This document shows positions 1 through 9,874 of a stretch of DNA of 64,000 bases, in pieces. The stretch covers positions 186,001-250,000 of the forward strand of contig CAVXSF010000007.1 of NCBI GenBank assembly GCA_963764345.1, written 5' to 3'. This DNA is from DASQZK01 sp963764345. Lineage in GTDB: Bacteria; Bacteroidota; Bacteroidia; Bacteroidales; GCA-2748055. Numbering within the stretch: the stretch's first letter is position 1; every line of letters begins with the position of its first letter. Both the position numbers and the translations under genes were made by a program. The notes beneath the pieces were generated by a model. That model was not told where the DNA came from and searched no databases. It saw only the letters and a list, made by a program, of their open reading frames with translations.

Positions 1-794
1 GTCAACACACTCCCGTCATCTTCCTGCATCCTCAGGAGAAAATCGATGCCCCATTTTGCCTCATCGAGAATGTCGGGAATGCCGTTGCCTGATTCGGGGA
101 TATTATAATCGTCGGCCCAGGCATCAGGTTTCTCCATCCAGGCTTTCATCATCTCCACCACGTAGCCAGCGGTCCAGTTCGTATACTTGTTGTAGTCACC
201 GGCATCATACCATCCGCCGCTTACATCCCGTTCTGATGCAGGGTTGTCCTTGTCATAAAAGGACCTGCAGTTTTTATCCTGGAGCGGCCCGATATGGCTG
301 GCACCGTCGGCCCAGCCTTCACCGGCATATTGTGCCGCTTTGGCAAAGCCCACGCGCTGGTAAAAAAACATCCTCATGGCCTGCTTAAGAACCTCATTAT
401 ATACGTTTCCCGAAATGTCAAATTCGTATGATCTGAGGTTGTTTTCTTCGTCCAGAATATAATAGCTCCCTGACTGTGAAACGGATGAAAAATCAAAGTG
501 CCATGCTTTATCGCCCGACGATGGATCGGTGTTCCCGTTGTTCCATTTCGTCACGGTTCCTGTAAAGACTTTTTCGCCGGTCCTGGCATTCACAACCGAA
601 TATGTGTTTCCGGGAGTAAACGATTCTGCTGCATCAAAGCCTGTCTGAGGATCTTTCATGACCGCAATCTTTATGGCTCCGGGAAGATATCCGAACTGGT
701 CGACAATAATGAATTTTGACGTTGCCTGGGAAAAGGATGAAATGCTTGTTAAAAAGGCAAGCGTCAGTAGTAATGTTGTCCTTTTTATTTTCAT
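1..794 (-). CDS. Glycoside hydrolase family 9 enzyme (cellulase-type), partial at window edge
   Basis: The reading frame is open from an ATG at 794 to position 1, so the C-terminal half lies outside the window. The protein begins with a signal peptide (about residues 1-22, ending SISSFSQA). A cellulase N-terminal Ig-like domain follows (FIIVDQFGYLP), then the start of the GH9 catalytic domain with the DVSGGWYDAGDYNKY motif. In this family the DAGD aspartates act as catalytic base and water-positioning residue. GH9 enzymes hydrolyse beta-1,4-glucans such as cellulose or xyloglucan, and this one is probably exported. It lies 136 bp downstream of a second GH9 gene in the same direction and is closely similar to it throughout the visible part, so the pair is a tandem duplication. 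Exact substrate cannot be told. Confidence 0.9.
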   Translation of the reverse strand, partial: MKIKRTTLLLTLAFLTSISSFSQATSKFIIVDQFGYLPGAIKIAVMKDPQTGFDAAESFTPGNTYSVVNARTGEKVFTGTVTKWNNGNTDPSSGDKAWHFDFSSVSQSGSYYILDEENNLRSYEFDISGNVYNEVLKQAMRMFFYQRVGFAKAAQYAGEGWADGASHIGPLQDKNCRSFYDKDNPASERDVSGGWYDAGDYNKYTNWTAGYVVEMMKAWMEKPDAWADDYNIPESGNGIPDILDEAKWGIDFLLRMQEDDGSVL

Positions 795-930
795 AGTAGT
801 ATTATTTATTTCATGGTTCCCTGTCATGTTGAATCATTACAGGCCATCATAATTCAGGATCAGGATATCGGGTTACGGGGACAGATTTGGTATCGCTCTC
901 CGCTCTTTCCCCCCGGCTCTCAGCTCTCCG

Positions 931-2863
931 TTACCTCTTCCCTTTCACAAACTTCGATAACAGCCTGATATAGCGCACCTGGTAACTGCAGCTGTTCTCT
1001 GTGATCTCCCAGGAGTTAAGAGGCCAGCTTGTATTGAAGTCCTTGTAAGATTTTTGTGCCGGTTGTCCCCGGGGCGGAGTGATGGATTCGGAGAAGCACA
1101 TGGCGTTATTCTCTTTGGTGTCACAATTTTCAGGACAGCAACGGTCCCAGTTATAGTGCGGATTGGCTCCCCCGGTCAGGTATCCGGGGGGAGGGCCGTA
1201 AGTGGATACACCTACCCTGTCCCATTTATCACTGCCGTTACAGAACCACGAGTGGTAAAATTCATTCACACAGCTGTCACCGCCAAAAGAATACATATTT
1301 GACAGGTACACGATGTTAAGAGGATTGACGCCGTGGATATAATGCACATAGTTCAGGGCTGCATCCCTCCATTCTGTATTTGGTTCTGCGATCGGGATCG
1401 TACAGGATCATATCGTAAAACAGGCTTCCCTGGGCAGATTTTACTCCGTTGCTGCCCCAGGTATAGTCTTTCAGGCAGGCGAGATAGGGATCTTTTTCAC
1501 CTTGTTGGGCAGGCAGGTTATATTCCCCATTGAGCATAGCCTTTCTGAAGGCATCCTTAATTGAATTTTGAACAGCTTTGGTGCCATTCTCCAGGGTGGT
1601 ATAGTACAACAATGTCTCCTGGTCGGTCGATTCGAACGGTGAAACTTCACGGCTTGTCATCATCCGGGCTTCGGAATAATGCTGGTCGAAATATTCTCGG
1701 TACGCCTCGTCCCCGGTAGCTTCAAACAGGAAACAGGCTGCTTCCAGTTTAACCATTTTACGGCCATAATCCCGGATTTCCATCCGGCCTGCGCCAAGAC
1801 CCTGTGAATGGTATCGCGGATCATTGTTATTGAAGAGAACATCCGGATTTGCCTCAGCCCAGTTCCAGGCTCTGACGGAAGCATCGAGGAGTTTATCGGC
1901 ATAACCAGACATGCCGTTCATTCTGAACACTTTGGAACTGACCGCCAGGGCAGCTGCCGTATTCAGTGTTGCCGAGGTATTCACCGGGCCATAGTAGCTC
2001 GGACCCTTTGCCGATGACGGAGGGCTGGCATGGGATTCGCCAACGATGCTGAGTACACTGCCATCATCCAGTTGTAGCCGGAGAAGATGATCAATGCCCC
2101 ATTTGGCTTCATCCAACAGATCGGGCAGGCCGTTGCCGGATTCAGGAATGTTATAGTCATCGGTCCATGCATCGGGATTTTCCAGGTAAGCCTTCATCAT
2201 TTCAACTACGTAACTGGCTGTCCAGCTGGTATATTTGTTGAAATCCCCGGCGTCATACCAACCGCCGCTTACATCGTGTTCAGTGTCCGGGTTGTCTTTA
2301 TCGAAGAAAGACCGGCAGTTTTTATCCTGAAGGGGACCAAGATGGCTGGCCCCATCAGCCCAGCCTTCACCCGCAAACCGGGCTTCTTTGGGGAAACCTG
2401 CTCGCTGGTAGAAAAAGGACCGCATAGCCTCTTTCAGAACCTGGTCATAGACGTCGTCAGCGATCCGGAAATTATAGGATTTACAGTTTCTCTCATTATC
2501 CAGCACATAGTAAGTTCCGGGAGTTTCAACTGTGGAAAAGTCGAAATGCCAGACCTCATCACCAGAAGACTTGTCGGTTGCACCATTTTGCCAGGAGGTT
2601 ATCTGTGCTGTGAACACTTTTGAACCGTTAAGGGCATTCACGAGTGAATAATGTGTTCCCGGAGTAAAGGAGGCTGCAGAGTCGAAGCCAATCTTTGGAT
2701 TTTTGATGACGGCTGTTTTAGCGGAGGAGGGGAGGTAACCAAACTGGTCGACAATGATAAACCGGCAGGGGTCCTGTGCGATGGATACGCCGGAATACAG
2801 TATTGCCAGGGCAAACGTCAGTAGTCTGGGAAACATGGCATGAGTTTTAGTTAGTATATACAA
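931..2863 (-). CDS. Glycoside hydrolase family 9 enzyme (cellulase-type), interrupted by one frameshift
   Basis: The gene starts at an ATG at 2863 with a signal peptide (ends GVSIAQD), then an N-terminal Ig-like domain and a GH9 catalytic domain with DVSGGWYDAGDFNKY. The starting frame would end at 1316 in unrelated residues. The true C-terminus continues one frame over: residues IAEPNTEWRDAALNYVHYIH can be read, then the family's conserved VNPLN region and a tail with NSWEITEN, where GH9 enzymes carry the catalytic acid Glu. That frame stops at 931. The break is at the GGG run 1394-1396 (one C too many on the coding strand). Restored length is about 643 residues, normal for the family. The neighbour to the left is a second GH9 copy. 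A sequencing error is as likely as a true mutation. Confidence 0.88.
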
Positions 2864-2910
2864 GGATAGGAAAAATTCATGAGAAATGAAATAGATCAGG
2901 GCAGATAGAT

Positions 2911-2985
2911 GAGGTTGGAGGTTAGGGGTTAGGAATTTAGAAAGTTAGAGAGTTAGAAAGTCAGAAAGTTAAAAGGTAGAGAGCT
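2911..2985. repeat. Degenerate octamer array, unit about GTTAGAAA
   Basis: A run of imperfect 7-9 base units resembling GTTAGAAA or GTTAGGGG lies directly upstream of the GH9 gene starting at 2863. A cleaner array of the reverse-complement octamer (CTTCCTAA) occurs at 47475-47532, so this looks like one dispersed low-complexity family. Confidence 0.55.
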
Positions 2986-3003
2986 AACATTTTCAGAGAA
3001 TTA

Positions 3004-3132
3004 CGGTCCCCCGAACCGCAGAGCGGTAACCCATGCATAGCCACGGTTTTGCCCGTGGTTAGACGGGTGTCGTTCCCGGAAGCCCCGCGGAGGGTTCAAT
3101 ATAGCATAGCCAGGTTTTTTGTTTGTGGTGGG
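3004..3132. repeat. Pair of related palindromic intergenic motifs
   Basis: Two stretches share the order GC-rich box, GGTAACCC or GGGTTCAA, then CATAGCCA(C)GG and a TG-rich tail. The first contains the hairpin CCACGG-TTTTGC-CCGTGG (3041-3058). This resembles REP-like intergenic repeats seen in uncultured Bacteroidota. The family assignment is my inference from pattern only. Confidence 0.4.
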
Positions 3133-3626
3133 AATGCCCGGAATTTCTGTGTTATGATTGGGAGCACATCATTATTCCCGACAATTCTGGTAATAATATA
3201 CTTAGGAAAATATTATTCCTGTTCAGAAGGTCGAAAGGTTTCTATACAAAAAAGGACTGAAATATTTTTGCAGTGAGAGAAAAAAATGATGATTTCAGCT
3301 GTCATTCATCAAAACGGATATCATCATTTTGGGTGAGTTGATAACTTTTCGTCAAAAAGTGTGAAATACGGGACGCTGAGATTCGGGGGGTGAAAGTCAT
3401 AAAGGGCGGTCGGTTGGAAGGTGGGGGTGGGATCCCATTTCAAGAAAAGACTCCTTAAGAATAACGAAGCCTCTTGCTGTGCCCTCTCACCAAATCACCC
3501 CCTGCAGTCATGCAGGCTCCGATCATATCACGAGGAAATAGTTTATTTAATGTATTGGCCTCATAACCTGTCCCGCTTAGCGGGAGAATATCCATGCTCC
3601 AGGCTTCTTAAATTATGCAATAATTT

Positions 3627-3694
3627 TACTCCCTTTGTTCATGAGACCGCTTCACCAAGTTACTCCCTTTGGTCGTGAGACCGCTTCGCTTAGT
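3627..3694. repeat. 34-bp imperfect tandem duplication
   Basis: Two adjacent 34-base units (3627-3660 and 3661-3694) both begin TACTCCCTTTG and contain GAGACCGCTTC. They differ at about six positions, and a decayed third start follows at 3695. Function unknown. Confidence 0.7.
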
Positions 3695-4286
3695 TTATGT
3701 CCTTTGTACCACCTTATCTAGAATTATCATCGTGGCTGGAAGTTTCATTAATCCCAAATGGAATCCGAGTACTGGTATTTTCTCCCCCACAATGCAACAA
3801 TCTTTAAACCCGGAAAATTCTAAAGCATTGAAAATCTTCAACCGCACCAGGGGAAGGAAAATGATTCTCCCATCAAGACAATGATCCGGCAATGGCTTCA
3901 AACGGAGGGGTTGCGGCAATCCACAACTGAGTTTAAAGCATATTGGGAATATTGGTTCTCCAAAACCCGTGATGACCAGCTTACACTAACAACCTTTTTA
4001 TGCCGGATGGTCACCGGGCAGGAGTCCGATACCATTCATGGTAATAACAGAGCCTGTGGGTACCGGTTTAGCCATAGCTGCGGTTCCGGCATCGGAGAAA
4101 AAGGGATTTTACCGGCTGCCTTTTCCGGTCCGGGAATACATGCAACCGGTCTGGGTCTTCACGATCCCTCACGACAACGGACGGTCAGTCATTTCAGAGA
4201 GCACAAGTCATCCTTAAAACCTGTCAGACATGACAGGGATAGTACCATCAGCTCTCCTGTACCCTCATCAGATCAACGATCCGGTC

Positions 4287-5498
4287 TTATCCTTCTCTTT
4301 CTGCGAGCCGGTCCTTTATCTCCAGGCACATCCTGACGGTATGATAAGGGCATTTCCAGAAGCCGGCTTTCTCGTACGACCGTACCGGTTTTCCGTTCAT
4401 ATCAATCCGGTAGTGCCATTCACCGTTGGTGCGGTCTATAAAATATTTTTCAATATAATCCTCCAGACCCACGGCTATTTCCAGGAAGCGTTCTTCGGAG
4501 GTGTTACGGTAAGCATTCAGGAAGCCAACAATAGCCTCTCCCTGGGCCCACCATTCCAGTTCATTATTATTTTTTCCTTTATCCAGGTGGCTTTCGTGTT
4601 TGAGTCCTCCTTCGGGCAGTAGCGCAGGCATCACCGCCCTGCAAATTTGCAGCGAGATGGTTTTGAATGCTTCTGTCATCGGCTGATCACCGATGCATTC
4701 TGCAGCTTCCTGTAAAAGCCATGAAGCTTCAATATCGTGGCCATAAGATATGTCGCCAGATTTAAGTACCCAGTTTTCATCGAAAAAGAGATTCAGGTGA
4801 CCGGTTTCCCGGTTGATGATTTTTGTCCTGAACAGTTCGAGGAGGTTCAGAATGGACGGCTTCAGACGTTCATTTTTATTCAGCCTGTACAGACGGGAAT
4901 ATGCCTCGATCACATGAAGATGGGTGTTCATCGTTTTTTTTTCGTTCATGTCAATGTCACTCAGCCTCAGATCCCCGGTCTCACCCCATTCCCTTGAAAA
5001 TGCTTCCAGGTACCCATTTCGTTGACGGTCCAGGGTTTTGGATTCAAGCAGTTCAAACAGATTTTCCGCTTCACTCAGAGCGTCCACGGATCCCGTGGCA
5101 GCCGAATATTCAGCCAGGGCATAAATAACAAAGGCATGGGCATAGGTTTGTTTTTTACCATTTTGAACAGAACCATCGGGGTTCAATGACCAGAAATAGC
5201 CGGGATATTCCGGATCCTTAAAATAGGTACGGATATAAGTATATGCCCGTTCGGCCATCATACGGTATTCCGTTTTGCCGTACCGGGCGTATACTGCAGA
5301 AAACGCCCATAGTATGCGTGCATTGAGAATAAGTCCTTTTGGCTTTCCGGCTTGTATCCTGTTGAAATAATCCCGTTCACCGAAGAATCCGCCGTTCCGT
5401 TCATCCGGCATATTTTCCATCCACCAGGGTAGGATCTCCTTTAGAAGCTGTCTGTCTGCAAAATTCAGCAGTTTTTCGCTCTTGGTTCTGGTCGTCAT
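4287..5498 (-). CDS. Cellobiose/mannobiose 2-epimerase (AGE superfamily)
   Basis: A 403-residue cytosolic protein with no signal peptide. It matches the N-acylglucosamine 2-epimerase superfamily in length and layout, with an (alpha/alpha)6 barrel expected. Motifs typical of the cellobiose 2-epimerase branch are visible: LNARILWAFSA near the N-terminus, THLHVIEAY, SYGHDIEASWLL, EWWAQGEAIVGFLNAY and KAGFWKCPYHTVRMC near the C-terminus, carrying the family's conserved His and Trp residues. These enzymes convert a reducing-end glucose to mannose or the reverse. The next gene upstream on the same strand is a GH26 mannanase, so conversion of mannobiose to mannosylglucose for phosphorolysis is the likely role. 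The 262-bp gap between the two genes shows no feature I can name. Confidence 0.88.
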   Translation of the reverse strand: MTTRTKSEKLLNFADRQLLKEILPWWMENMPDERNGGFFGERDYFNRIQAGKPKGLILNARILWAFSAVYARYGKTEYRMMAERAYTYIRTYFKDPEYPGYFWSLNPDGSVQNGKKQTYAHAFVIYALAEYSAATGSVDALSEAENLFELLESKTLDRQRNGYLEAFSREWGETGDLRLSDIDMNEKKTMNTHLHVIEAYSRLYRLNKNERLKPSILNLLELFRTKIINRETGHLNLFFDENWVLKSGDISYGHDIEASWLLQEAAECIGDQPMTEAFKTISLQICRAVMPALLPEGGLKHESHLDKGKNNNELEWWAQGEAIVGFLNAYRNTSEERFLEIAVGLEDYIEKYFIDRTNGEWHYRIDMNGKPVRSYEKAGFWKCPYHTVRMCLEIKDRLAEREG

Positions 5499-5760
5499 CG
5501 TGCCGTATCGTTATTTTTGAAATAGAATGGATATTGATTTATAAGTTACCCGGTCCTCTGTGTTCGTCCCGTCTCCTTTACACGCTCTCCTGTCTTTGCC
5601 TCCTCCTTTCGCCATCGGTGTTGAAAAGGGCAGCCGGTGAATGTCGTGTGTGCAATCCAAAGACAAGATTCGGATTACGTCATTTCAACCCGCAAGGTAA
5701 ATGAAATTCTGATTTACGGTGATTATCCGCGTCATGGCTTCTCCGTTCTCCTCTTTTCTC

Positions 5761-6915
5761 TCATTCCCGGTTTTTCACGGCATACATATCAGGCAGATCC
5801 GGCAGGAACCAGGTAAAATCGTCCTTCTCGAATTTGATAAAATCTGCTGCTGACGAATGTCCCGGATACGGAGCATAATGGTGTCCAGGTCTGGCATTAC
5901 GCCAAACCAGGAGGTAGGATATCTTCCTGGCTGTGCTGTCATTCCTTATAGGATTGAGAAGGTATCGGGTCCACCAGTCATCTACCGGGATAGATTGAAG
6001 CCCGGTTTCGGTAAGAGCCATAGGCTTGTTCATCCTTTCGCCAAGTAAAACCAGCGTCCTCAGCGATTTTATCCCTTCGGGAATGGAAGCTGTTTCTGAA
6101 AAGGAATGGTAATCATCATAGCCCAGAAGATCGACATAGTCCTCTCCCGGGAATCGCTCCAGGTAATCCGCTTCATCTTTGAACCGGTCGGTTGAGTAGG
6201 CATAGAGAAGATTGTGCAGTCCTTTTACATCCCTCAGGTAATGGACGGTGAAACGGAAGAGACTGATGAATTCTTCCGGTGTGCAATGATCGCGTCCCCA
6301 CCAGAACCAGCTGCCGTTCAATTCATGAAAAGGCCTGAAAATGACAGGTACAGCTGTGCCGTCGGAAGTTTTGATCCCGGAGATGAAATCAGCCAGATCA
6401 TCCAGTTCTGATTTGTAAAAATCATGTTTTTCTCCCCCGGGTAAGATAGCGTAAACCGCCCTGGTACAATCCCATGCATCGCCGCCTGTGACCGGATTAT
6501 CAAGGTGGCAGCTGAGCGTGTTGATACCTCCCTTTTCGTACACGCGGATCATCCAGTTTTGTATTTTGTTGAAGCTGACCGAGTCGATGTTCCTGGACTG
6601 GCCTATCTCCCCGGCATCCCAGCCGAAAACTGCCGGAAATTTGCCGGTGACATCATTCACGTCGGAACGGAAATCGTCAGCCCACCAGCCAACACCGTAT
6701 GCCAGGTCATCCTGGTGACCGAACATCACCGCATCATTGCGGTATTTCAACAGATTGATGAACAGGGCACGGGTTTGAGGTGTGGCATCCGGATCGGCAG
6801 TTTTGTAAAAACCGGCGTTCACGTTGTTGTCTTTGACTCCTGGATTCTTCAGGCTGCAGGAACTGAAGAGCAATAAAGGTGGTAAAAGCCGGATAATGAG
6901 CCTGGTGTAATACAT
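5761..6915 (-). CDS. GH26 beta-mannanase-type lipoprotein
   Basis: A 384-residue protein with a lipoprotein signal (LLPPLLLFSSC, lipobox Cys at about residue 20), so it is probably membrane-anchored outside the cytoplasm. The rest is one GH26 (beta/alpha)8 barrel. It shows MFGHQDDLAYG at the start, the acid/base motif RPFHELNGSWFWWG (Glu) and the nucleophile motif ALTETG (Glu). GH26 enzymes hydrolyse beta-1,4-mannans to mannobiose or longer oligomers. Together with the adjacent 2-epimerase it forms a short mannan module. No mannosylglucose phosphorylase gene is visible in the window. Confidence 0.9.
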   Translation of the reverse strand: MYYTRLIIRLLPPLLLFSSCSLKNPGVKDNNVNAGFYKTADPDATPQTRALFINLLKYRNDAVMFGHQDDLAYGVGWWADDFRSDVNDVTGKFPAVFGWDAGEIGQSRNIDSVSFNKIQNWMIRVYEKGGINTLSCHLDNPVTGGDAWDCTRAVYAILPGGEKHDFYKSELDDLADFISGIKTSDGTAVPVIFRPFHELNGSWFWWGRDHCTPEEFISLFRFTVHYLRDVKGLHNLLYAYSTDRFKDEADYLERFPGEDYVDLLGYDDYHSFSETASIPEGIKSLRTLVLLGERMNKPMALTETGLQSIPVDDWWTRYLLNPIRNDSTARKISYLLVWRNARPGHHYAPYPGHSSAADFIKFEKDDFTWFLPDLPDMYAVKNRE

Positions 6916-7365
6916 CGTAGTTTGTTAAGTAGTTTAAAGCAAGGTACGGAAAAAATATTAATTTGCGCGAAAAACAGATTCCCGGCCCGCTGTCGGAGAC
7001 AGGTTGACCAATCCCGTATGAGGATGCTGCTGGCCAAAAAAATTTCAGGGTCAGCAAAGGAATGGGATCGCCGTAGATAAAGCCCCGGAGCTTTCACCTC
7101 ACTCACGCCACAGGTGTCTTAATGACTGAACCGTGATGTGCCGGTCTGGATTTTCCATTGCGTTCAAAGGCTATTTTAAGTCTGTCCGGTCCACGGATTA
7201 AATTGATGCGTGGATTCAGGTCGAAGAATTCCTGAACGGTAAATCAGTGGAATGAAAAAGGAGGCCGGTAAACGACACCCGTCCACCGTTTATCGTTATA
7301 CCGACCTCCCACAAACACAAGAATAGTAGTTGGTAAATGAATGATCGACTCCTTTTTTAATTCTG
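6916..7365. other. Intergenic region upstream of the GH26 gene
   Basis: About 450 bp between the start of the GH26 gene and the end of the gld operon. Apart from the operon terminator at 7255-7309 no gene or motif is supported. The GH26 promoter must lie near 6920-7000, but no convincing TTG/TAnnTTTG pair was found. Confidence 0.5.
7255..7309 (-). terminator. Rho-independent terminator of the gld operon
   Basis: GGAGGCCGGTAAACG (7260-7274) pairs with CGTTATACCGACCTCC (7294-7309), about 14 pairs with one mismatch and one bulge. Read leftward, the stem is followed by TTTTTC (7254-7259 on the complement). It lies about 60 bp past the stop of the last gene of the leftward operon. Confidence 0.75.
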
Positions 7366-8355
7366 CTACTTCTTCTTGTCCTTTTTCCTGTTTAGGAAAT
7401 ATCCCCTGGTTTTAAACAACCTGTCAAACAGACCGGTATTTCCACTGACAAAATACACATCCGGATTCTGATCGGAATGAAAGATATATTCTTTCGGGTT
7501 GTCGCCCTGGTAGCATTCAATCTTCAATGGTTGCATGCTATTTCCTTCAATGGTCATGCTGTAAAGCGGTTGTTGTCCGGGAGTGTAATGGTCTTTAATG
7601 GAGGAACCTTCTGTAGTACTGATCCTGCTGAGGTAGCCGTTTGTCAACAGGGAATCGGCCGGGCTGTTTTCGGCATACCAGACTGAATCACGGTTGGAGA
7701 GTACAAAAGAAGAATCGGCCGGATAACTGAAACTGATTTTATTGATATTTTCTTTTGCCAGATGGATGAAGCTCTTATCACGCCACGAATCAAAATTCCT
7801 TCTGAGCATCATGGACAGGAAGCCATCCACTGCATATACGTTATTATCATCCGGCAATCTCACAAATGAACTGCCCGAAAAACTTTGTCTTCCATACCCG
7901 CCATATCCTCCAGATGGCTGATTATAGTTAAATTTTCCGATAAGGATCCCTGCCAGTGTTTTCCCATCCCTGTTTTTAAAAGTGATTTTTGTTGCCGTAC
8001 TGTCGCTAAGTTCATAATCTTTCCATTTCGATTTTGACGTAGCTACCAGGCGCTGCGGTTTTACCGAAACCAGATTCCCAAGGATACCGGCTGCGGCGCC
8101 TTGCTCTTCTTTGGCAGTGACATCTCCCTGACTTACCGTCCAGGTGTTTCCGTTCCGGGTGAATTCAATCGGTTTGTCTTTATCTGCACCGTTGTTGATA
8201 ATGATTTTACTGACTTCCGTGGTATCCATCGATACCAGGTCGGTTTTAAGGGTTGACTGTTCTCTCGGTATTTTGATAAGCCTGGTGAGCACAAGGATCA
8301 CAACAAGGGCCAGGAGAATAATTATCAGCTTTTTATTGTTCATTTTCTTACTCAT
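7366..8355 (-). CDS. DUF4340-domain membrane-anchored protein
   Basis: A 329-residue protein with one N-terminal membrane segment (LIIILLALVVILVLTRLI, residues about 9-26) and a soluble extracytoplasmic remainder matching the DUF4340 type, including segments such as KIIINNGADKDKPIEFTRNG. The start overlaps the end of gldG by 8 bp, so the two are probably translationally coupled. DUF4340 proteins regularly sit behind GldG-like genes in ABC operons of Bacteroidota, but their biochemical role is not known. It ends in a Lys-rich tail (NRKKDKKK) shortly before the operon terminator. Confidence 0.8.
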   Translation of the reverse strand: MSKKMNNKKLIIILLALVVILVLTRLIKIPREQSTLKTDLVSMDTTEVSKIIINNGADKDKPIEFTRNGNTWTVSQGDVTAKEEQGAAAGILGNLVSVKPQRLVATSKSKWKDYELSDSTATKITFKNRDGKTLAGILIGKFNYNQPSGGYGGYGRQSFSGSSFVRLPDDNNVYAVDGFLSMMLRRNFDSWRDKSFIHLAKENINKISFSYPADSSFVLSNRDSVWYAENSPADSLLTNGYLSRISTTEGSSIKDHYTPGQQPLYSMTIEGNSMQPLKIECYQGDNPKEYIFHSDQNPDVYFVSGNTGLFDRLFKTRGYFLNRKKDKKK

Positions 8356-9863
8356 AGCTTACCTCCATTCTTTTAAATCGTTTGTTGCGGTTCATTTGCA
8401 TTCTGAAGAGGCCATAGATGACTACCAGGAGGATAGGTGCCATGAAATTAAACCATTTCAGAAAGGTTTTCGTGCTGTCCTTTAGTTCCTTGAGAGGCCT
8501 CGAGGTGATGCTTTTTGTCCTCAGCGCAATCAGGCCGGTATCATCCGAAAGCCAGTCGATGCTGTTCACCAGAAGGTTGACATTGTCCTCATTGACACTG
8601 CTGTTAGATTTTGAGTCGCCACCCACAGCGAAATCACCGTCAGAGATAACGACCATCTTTGAAGGAGTGTTCCCTGATAATTTTCCGGAGAGGGCAGCGG
8701 CAACCGGGATCCTGGACATTGGGAAATCGGATTCCTGCCATTGCTTGTTGATGTTGAAATACAGGGGTGTCGGAAGTTCTCCTGATTTGTCTGATGTAAA
8801 TGCAATGGGGGTAAAGGTGATTGAGGAATCTCCGGAAAAGCTTACCGGGCTGGCGAAGCGCATCATTACAGCTTCAAGACCGCTGGTGATCGGGTGTTTG
8901 GCAAAATTTTGGATGACAGGCAGGTATGGAAAAGAGATCTGAACGGGAAAGGGGAAATTCCCCTGGCTCTGCTGAACACTTACCGATCCGCATTTTGAAT
9001 CGACCACGAACTCGGGGGCAATGGTTACGCCTTTCCCTTTGAGCCAGGTTTCCAGGCCTGTATTGTGAGCACTTCCCATCACGGTGGAGAAATTCCCCGT
9101 GACCCGGTCCATGGCCAGGAAAATATTTCCGCCCCTGGCCAGAAAATCATCCAGTTGCTTCAATTGAACCGGAGGGATACTGTCCTGGGGTTTCACGATC
9201 ATGATGGTTTTAAATTGATCGGGTATCGACGTGGTATCTGTCATTGTAAATGGTTTGACATTATACAGCACGCTGAGTTCGGTATAAGCCTGAATGAGGT
9301 TGGCAATGGACGGTTCCCCATGACCCTGTATAAGGGCAATGGCCGGTTTATCGGTGACGGAAAGCTTTTTGATGGCCGAAGAAAGGGCATATTCCATAGC
9401 CGATCCGGGTTGCAGAAAGGGGATGATTTCCTTGCTATCGCCCATCGAGACCACGGCACCCAGATACGCCTTTTGTTGTTTCATCTGGTCTTTTTCTCTG
9501 ACATTGATCATGACGGGCTGAACTCCGGCCTGCACGGCTTCCTGTTCCAGTTTCGGATCGCCGTTGGGATTTTCAAACTTATATACGACCATTCCTTTTG
9601 ACCGGTCTCCATATTCAATCAGCATGTCCCTGAATTCCTTCGAGACGCTTTCGACATTCGGGGGCAGGTCCTTTGAAAAATAAGCGGTTACCGTTACAGG
9701 CTCCTGCAGGTTTGCAAGGATATTCCGGCGTTGCCTTGCTTAGGGTGTACTGATGATTTTCTGTAAAGTCAAGTCTCAGGTTGTAATTCTCCGACAGTAC
9801 ATTCACGAGGATCACGATTGCTGAGACCAACAGGATTGTTGTTGATATTTTGAGTGATTTCAT
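8348..9863 (-). CDS. gldG: GldG-like ABC transporter auxiliary protein, interrupted by one frameshift
   Basis: The start at 9863 gives a membrane segment (STTILLVSAIVILVNVLS) and LDFTENHQYTLSKAT. One frame over, reading continues with RNILANLQEPVTVTAYFSKD, then PNVESVSKEFRDMLIEYG and on to the stop at 8348. The junction is at about 9725-9732, where one extra base explains the shift. Restored length is about 504 residues, with a C-terminal membrane segment (FMAPILLVVIYGLF), as in GldG. In Flavobacterium johnsoniae GldA, GldF and GldG form an ABC transporter required for gliding; in other Bacteroidota the function is less clear. The coding sequence on both sides looks intact, which argues for a sequencing error or a very recent mutation. 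Confidence 0.85.
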
Positions 9864-9874
9864 ATTCTTCGTAT

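Larger units (their letters stand above)
2864..4286. other. Long intergenic region with repeats, no supported gene
   Basis: About 1.4 kb with no convincing gene. It contains an octamer-type array (2911-2985), two related palindromic motifs (about 3004-3132), a hairpin TCCCGC-TTA-GCGGGA at 3571-3585 and a 34-bp imperfect tandem duplication (3627-3694). Short open frames between 3881 and 4336 show no recognisable domain. The right end also carries the 3' flank of the epimerase gene. Confidence 0.6.

Noticed and set aside
3881..4336. Open frame on the plus strand, 151 codons
   Set aside because: Its second half is antisense to the end of the epimerase gene and shows no domain; the adjacent frame (around 4038-4215) is also unassignable.
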